DNA from: an uncultured Selenomonadaceae bacterium
GTDB taxonomy: Bacteria; Bacillota; Negativicutes; Selenomonadales; Selenomonadaceae
Direction: 5' to 3'
DNA length: 64,000 nt
NCBI GenBank assembly: GCA_905234235.1
Contig: CAJOHN010000001.1
Coordinates: forward strand, 62,001-126,000
The translations under genes were made by a program, and so were the position numbers. The notes beneath the pieces are model-generated. The model ran no database searches and had not been told where the DNA came from. It saw nothing but the letters and a program-made list of their open reading frames with translations. This document shows, in pieces, positions 61,772-64,000 of this stretch. The stretch's first letter is position 1, and every line of letters starts with the position of its first letter.

Positions 61772-63409
61772 ATGATTCAACTTGATAAAGTTACAAAATA
61801 CTACGGCGAACGTTTAATCTTCCGCGACGTGAGTTTTAAAGTTGTTGACGGCGAGAAACTCGGTATCGTCGGCAAGAATGGCGCGGGCAAGTCGACGTTG
61901 ATAAAAATTATGACGGGCGCGGAAAATTTTGACGGCGGCACAATCGGCGGGCTTCGTTCGGAGGATATTGGATTCGTCGAACAGACGCCGAAATTTACAG
62001 CTGAAACTCTTCTTGACGAAATGTTGACGATTAAAGGCGCGGAAAAATTTATGGCGCGGAAAATTTTATTTGGCTTGGGATTTACGGAGGCTGAACTCAA
62101 TAAAAATCCTAACCACTTCAGCGGCGGCGAATCGGCTAAAATTTCATTGGCTAAGGCGTTGTTGAACGAGCCGCGAATTTTAATCCTCGACGAGCCGACG
62201 AATCATCTTGATATTTATTCGATTGATTTTCTGGAGGAGTTCGTCAAAAATTATCGCGGTACAGTTATCGCCGTCACTCACGACAGACATTTTCTGCAGA
62301 ATTGCGTCGGGAAAATTTTGGACATGGAAAGTTTCCGCGCCACGCTCTATCCCGGTAACTATGAAAAATTTATTCAGCTTAAAAAGGAACGCCGCGAGGC
62401 TGAACTTAAAGCTTACGAACGTCAGCAGGAAGAAATTGCCAAGTTGGAGGAGTTCGTTCGGCGGAATAAGGCGGGCGTCAAAGCTAAACAGGCTCGCGGG
62501 CGTCAAACACTCCTCGATAGAATGGAACGCCTCGAAAAACCTCCGTCAACAGAAAAATCTGCTATTAATCTCGGCGACGCAACCGAATCCGCTAATCGCA
62601 TTTTGATTCTGGAAAAAATCTTCTTCAAGAATATCATCAAAGACTTCAGCGCGGAGATTTTTAAGGGAGAAAAGGTCGGGTTAATCGGTCGCAACGGTGT
62701 CGGCAAGTCTACATTGCTAAAAATTATCGTCGGCGAGCTTAAAGCTGATTCGGGCGAAATAAAAATTGGCAACCGCGTTAAAATCGGCTACCTGTCGCAA
62801 GGACACGAGGAACTTAATGAAAATCGCACGCCGCTGGAGGAATTAAATTACGAGTTCGGCTTAACGGAGGGTCAAGCGCGTTCGGAACTGGCTAAATTGA
62901 ATTTATTCGCGCAAGTGGTCGAAAAGCCGATTAAAGATTTATCCGGCGGAGAAAAAACGCGCGTCGCACTTACGAAATTAATTTTGACGGGCGCAAATTT
63001 CCTAATTCTCGACGAGCCGACGAATCATTTAGATTTACCTGCGCGGGAGGCAATAGAATCGGCGTTACAAAGTTTCGACGGGACAATTTTAATCGTGACG
63101 CACGACAGATATTTACTTGACAAAGTGGCGACGCGAATAATAGAATTCGCTGGGGTTGAGATGAAAAGATTAAAAGATGAAAAGATTAAAAGTGATAAGA
63201 AAAAGCCGTCCGCGCCAAAATTCAATGAACAGGCAGTCGAAAAAATCGAGGCGCAAATAAAAATGGCGGAGATGGAATTAAAAATGATAGAACACGAGAT
63301 AAACGGAGCTACGGAGCCGCAAAAATTATCAGAGTTAGCGGCGGCGCACGAGGAAAAAATTGCAGAGATAGACGAACTTTATACGCGGTGGGAGGAGTTG
63401 CAATGTTGA
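61772..63409 (+). CDS. ABC-F family ATPase
   Basis: A 545-residue soluble twin ABC protein of the ABC-F type, which acts on ribosomes (translation factor or antibiotic protection). Domain 1: GKNGAGKSTLIKIM, FSGGESAKISLAKALL, LILDEPTNHLD. The interdomain linker is about 225-290 with a long charged helix. Domain 2: GRNGVGKSTLLKII, LSGGEKTRVALTKLIL, LILDEPTNHLD. A C-terminal coiled coil (about 480-545) is like that of YdiF/Uup. No membrane partner is near. Start: ATG at 61772, seven bases after GAGG; an ATG at 61748 overlaps a likely -10 box. Confidence 0.92.
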   Translation: MIQLDKVTKYYGERLIFRDVSFKVVDGEKLGIVGKNGAGKSTLIKIMTGAENFDGGTIGGLRSEDIGFVEQTPKFTAETLLDEMLTIKGAEKFMARKILFGLGFTEAELNKNPNHFSGGESAKISLAKALLNEPRILILDEPTNHLDIYSIDFLEEFVKNYRGTVIAVTHDRHFLQNCVGKILDMESFRATLYPGNYEKFIQLKKERREAELKAYERQQEEIAKLEEFVRRNKAGVKAKQARGRQTLLDRMERLEKPPSTEKSAINLGDATESANRILILEKIFFKNIIKDFSAEIFKGEKVGLIGRNGVGKSTLLKIIVGELKADSGEIKIGNRVKIGYLSQGHEELNENRTPLEELNYEFGLTEGQARSELAKLNLFAQVVEKPIKDLSGGEKTRVALTKLILTGANFLILDEPTNHLDLPAREAIESALQSFDGTILIVTHDRYLLDKVATRIIEFAGVEMKRLKDEKIKSDKKKPSAPKFNEQAVEKIEAQIKMAEMELKMIEHEINGATEPQKLSELAAAHEEKIAEIDELYTRWEELQC

Positions 63410-64000
63410 AAGTTGTGCCGATTGTCATCGCCATTGCACTTTGTTTTTCAAATCTCGGCTTTATCGAACTCGGCGGGCGTGTAAAAGACGTTCCGGCTCC
63501 GCATAATCATTTGACACAAGATAAAAATGCGCAAGCCGCCACGATTAGCGAACTTTATGATTTTGACGACGCTACAAACGCCCCCGCGCAGAGTATTCCC
63601 GAAGAAATTATCCCTAACGAGCAAAATATCTTGCGACTTTTCTGGGACATCGTGCCTAACGCGGTTAAATATGAGATTTTAATTGACGGCGCGTCGATTT
63701 TTTCGTACACAAACGGAATTGAGCTTCCTGTTGATGATGTGCATAAAAAATTCCAAGTAAATGCGGTTTCGCTGGAAGGAACGACGCTTGAAAATAAAAT
63801 TCCAATTCGAGACATAGAAACTAACCCGAATGCGCCGCGCACGACGACAGAATTTGATAAAATGAATTACCCGCCGATTTATCCCGTGTACTCTTGGATA
63901 CCGACGAACGGCGCGGATCATTATGAAATTGAACTTATAAAAGACGGGAAAATAATTCGCAGATACTTTACGCAGACGCAGCCGCAGGAAGATAATTTTG
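63403..64000 (+). CDS. Secreted protein, 3' end outside window
   Basis: The frame opens with an ATG (63403) after GGAGGAG, overlapping the ABC-F stop, and remains open to the window end (199 residues seen). The N-terminus is a signal peptide or anchor (VVPIVIAIALCFSNLGFIELG). The rest has repeated FWDIVPNAVKYEILIDG and YSWIPTNGADHYEIELIKDG blocks, which look like fibronectin type III-like domains (W..V..A..YEI.I). Function is not identifiable; it may be an extracellular adhesive or sugar-binding protein. Confidence 0.75.
   Translation, partial: MLKVVPIVIAIALCFSNLGFIELGGRVKDVPAPHNHLTQDKNAQAATISELYDFDDATNAPAQSIPEEIIPNEQNILRLFWDIVPNAVKYEILIDGASIFSYTNGIELPVDDVHKKFQVNAVSLEGTTLENKIPIRDIETNPNAPRTTTEFDKMNYPPIYPVYSWIPTNGADHYEIELIKDGKIIRRYFTQTQPQEDNF

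Overview
The window looks like a chromosomal stretch from an anaerobic, flagellated, diaminopimelate-making bacterium of the Firmicutes type, perhaps Negativicutes. This placement is inference from gene content: superoxide reductase, flavodoxin, a DcuA/DcuB C4-dicarboxylate carrier, meso-DAP dehydrogenase, FlhF/FlhG with MotA/MotB, GdpP/YybS, and YlxR next to NusA. Genes are tightly packed on both strands, with many 1-14 base overlaps and simple GC-hairpin/T-run terminators. TTG start codons are unusually common. No tRNA, rRNA, CRISPR array or insertion sequence was seen, and no gap between genes exceeds 300 bases.

Layout. 1-2.3 kb: end of a topoisomerase III gene, a small tail-anchored coiled-coil protein and superoxide reductase. 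2.3-4.4 kb: a metallo-hydrolase, then three small orphan genes, each followed by its own terminator, with a 31-base repeat. 4.4-6.8 kb: divergent sodium/solute symporter and amidohydrolase. 6.8-9 kb: rbfA-nrnA-truB. 9-11.7 kb: recO, a DUF502 membrane protein and a class III aminotransferase. 11.8-18.8 kb: complete F1Fo ATP synthase operon atpIBEFHAGDC. 18.9-22.8 kb: C4-dicarboxylate transporter, DUF362 protein and CstA. 22.8-27.4 kb: rimP-nusA-ylxR-infB on the minus strand. The usual rimP-to-truB translation operon is therefore split in two here, and cstA sits where rbfA normally follows infB.

27.6-33 kb: YitT protein, a second metallo-hydrolase with greA and purD, then ddh and a proline-rich membrane protein. 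33-37 kb: AIM24-type protein, a membrane protein, flhG and flhF (FlhF carries 18 tandem heptapeptides). 37-42 kb: acetolactate synthase, an MTAP-family phosphorylase, a DinJ/YafQ-type toxin-antitoxin pair directly behind leuA. 42-48.3 kb: a CofE-like ligase, a secreted GH84 glycosidase, motAB, acpS and nnr. 48.4-55 kb: an HPr-like protein lacking the catalytic histidine, gdpP-yybS, an ABC exporter and an ArsB/NhaD-type transporter. 55-59.5 kb: glnS cluster, HD phosphohydrolase, flavodoxin and an acetyltransferase.

59.5-64 kb holds the most interesting element. An mscS gene is followed by a small gene with the C-terminal motif of class III (anaerobic) ribonucleotide reductases. That gene is interrupted by a 723-base group I intron (60852-61574) encoding an HNH homing endonuclease. 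Pairings P1, P10, P3, P7 and P8 can all be read in the sequence, and exact removal of the intron restores an in-frame 95-residue protein. An ABC-F ATPase and the start of a secreted protein close the window.

A second window-wide signal is the octamer CCGCGCAG/CTGCGCGG, present more than 50 times on both strands and in all reading frames, against about two expected by chance.
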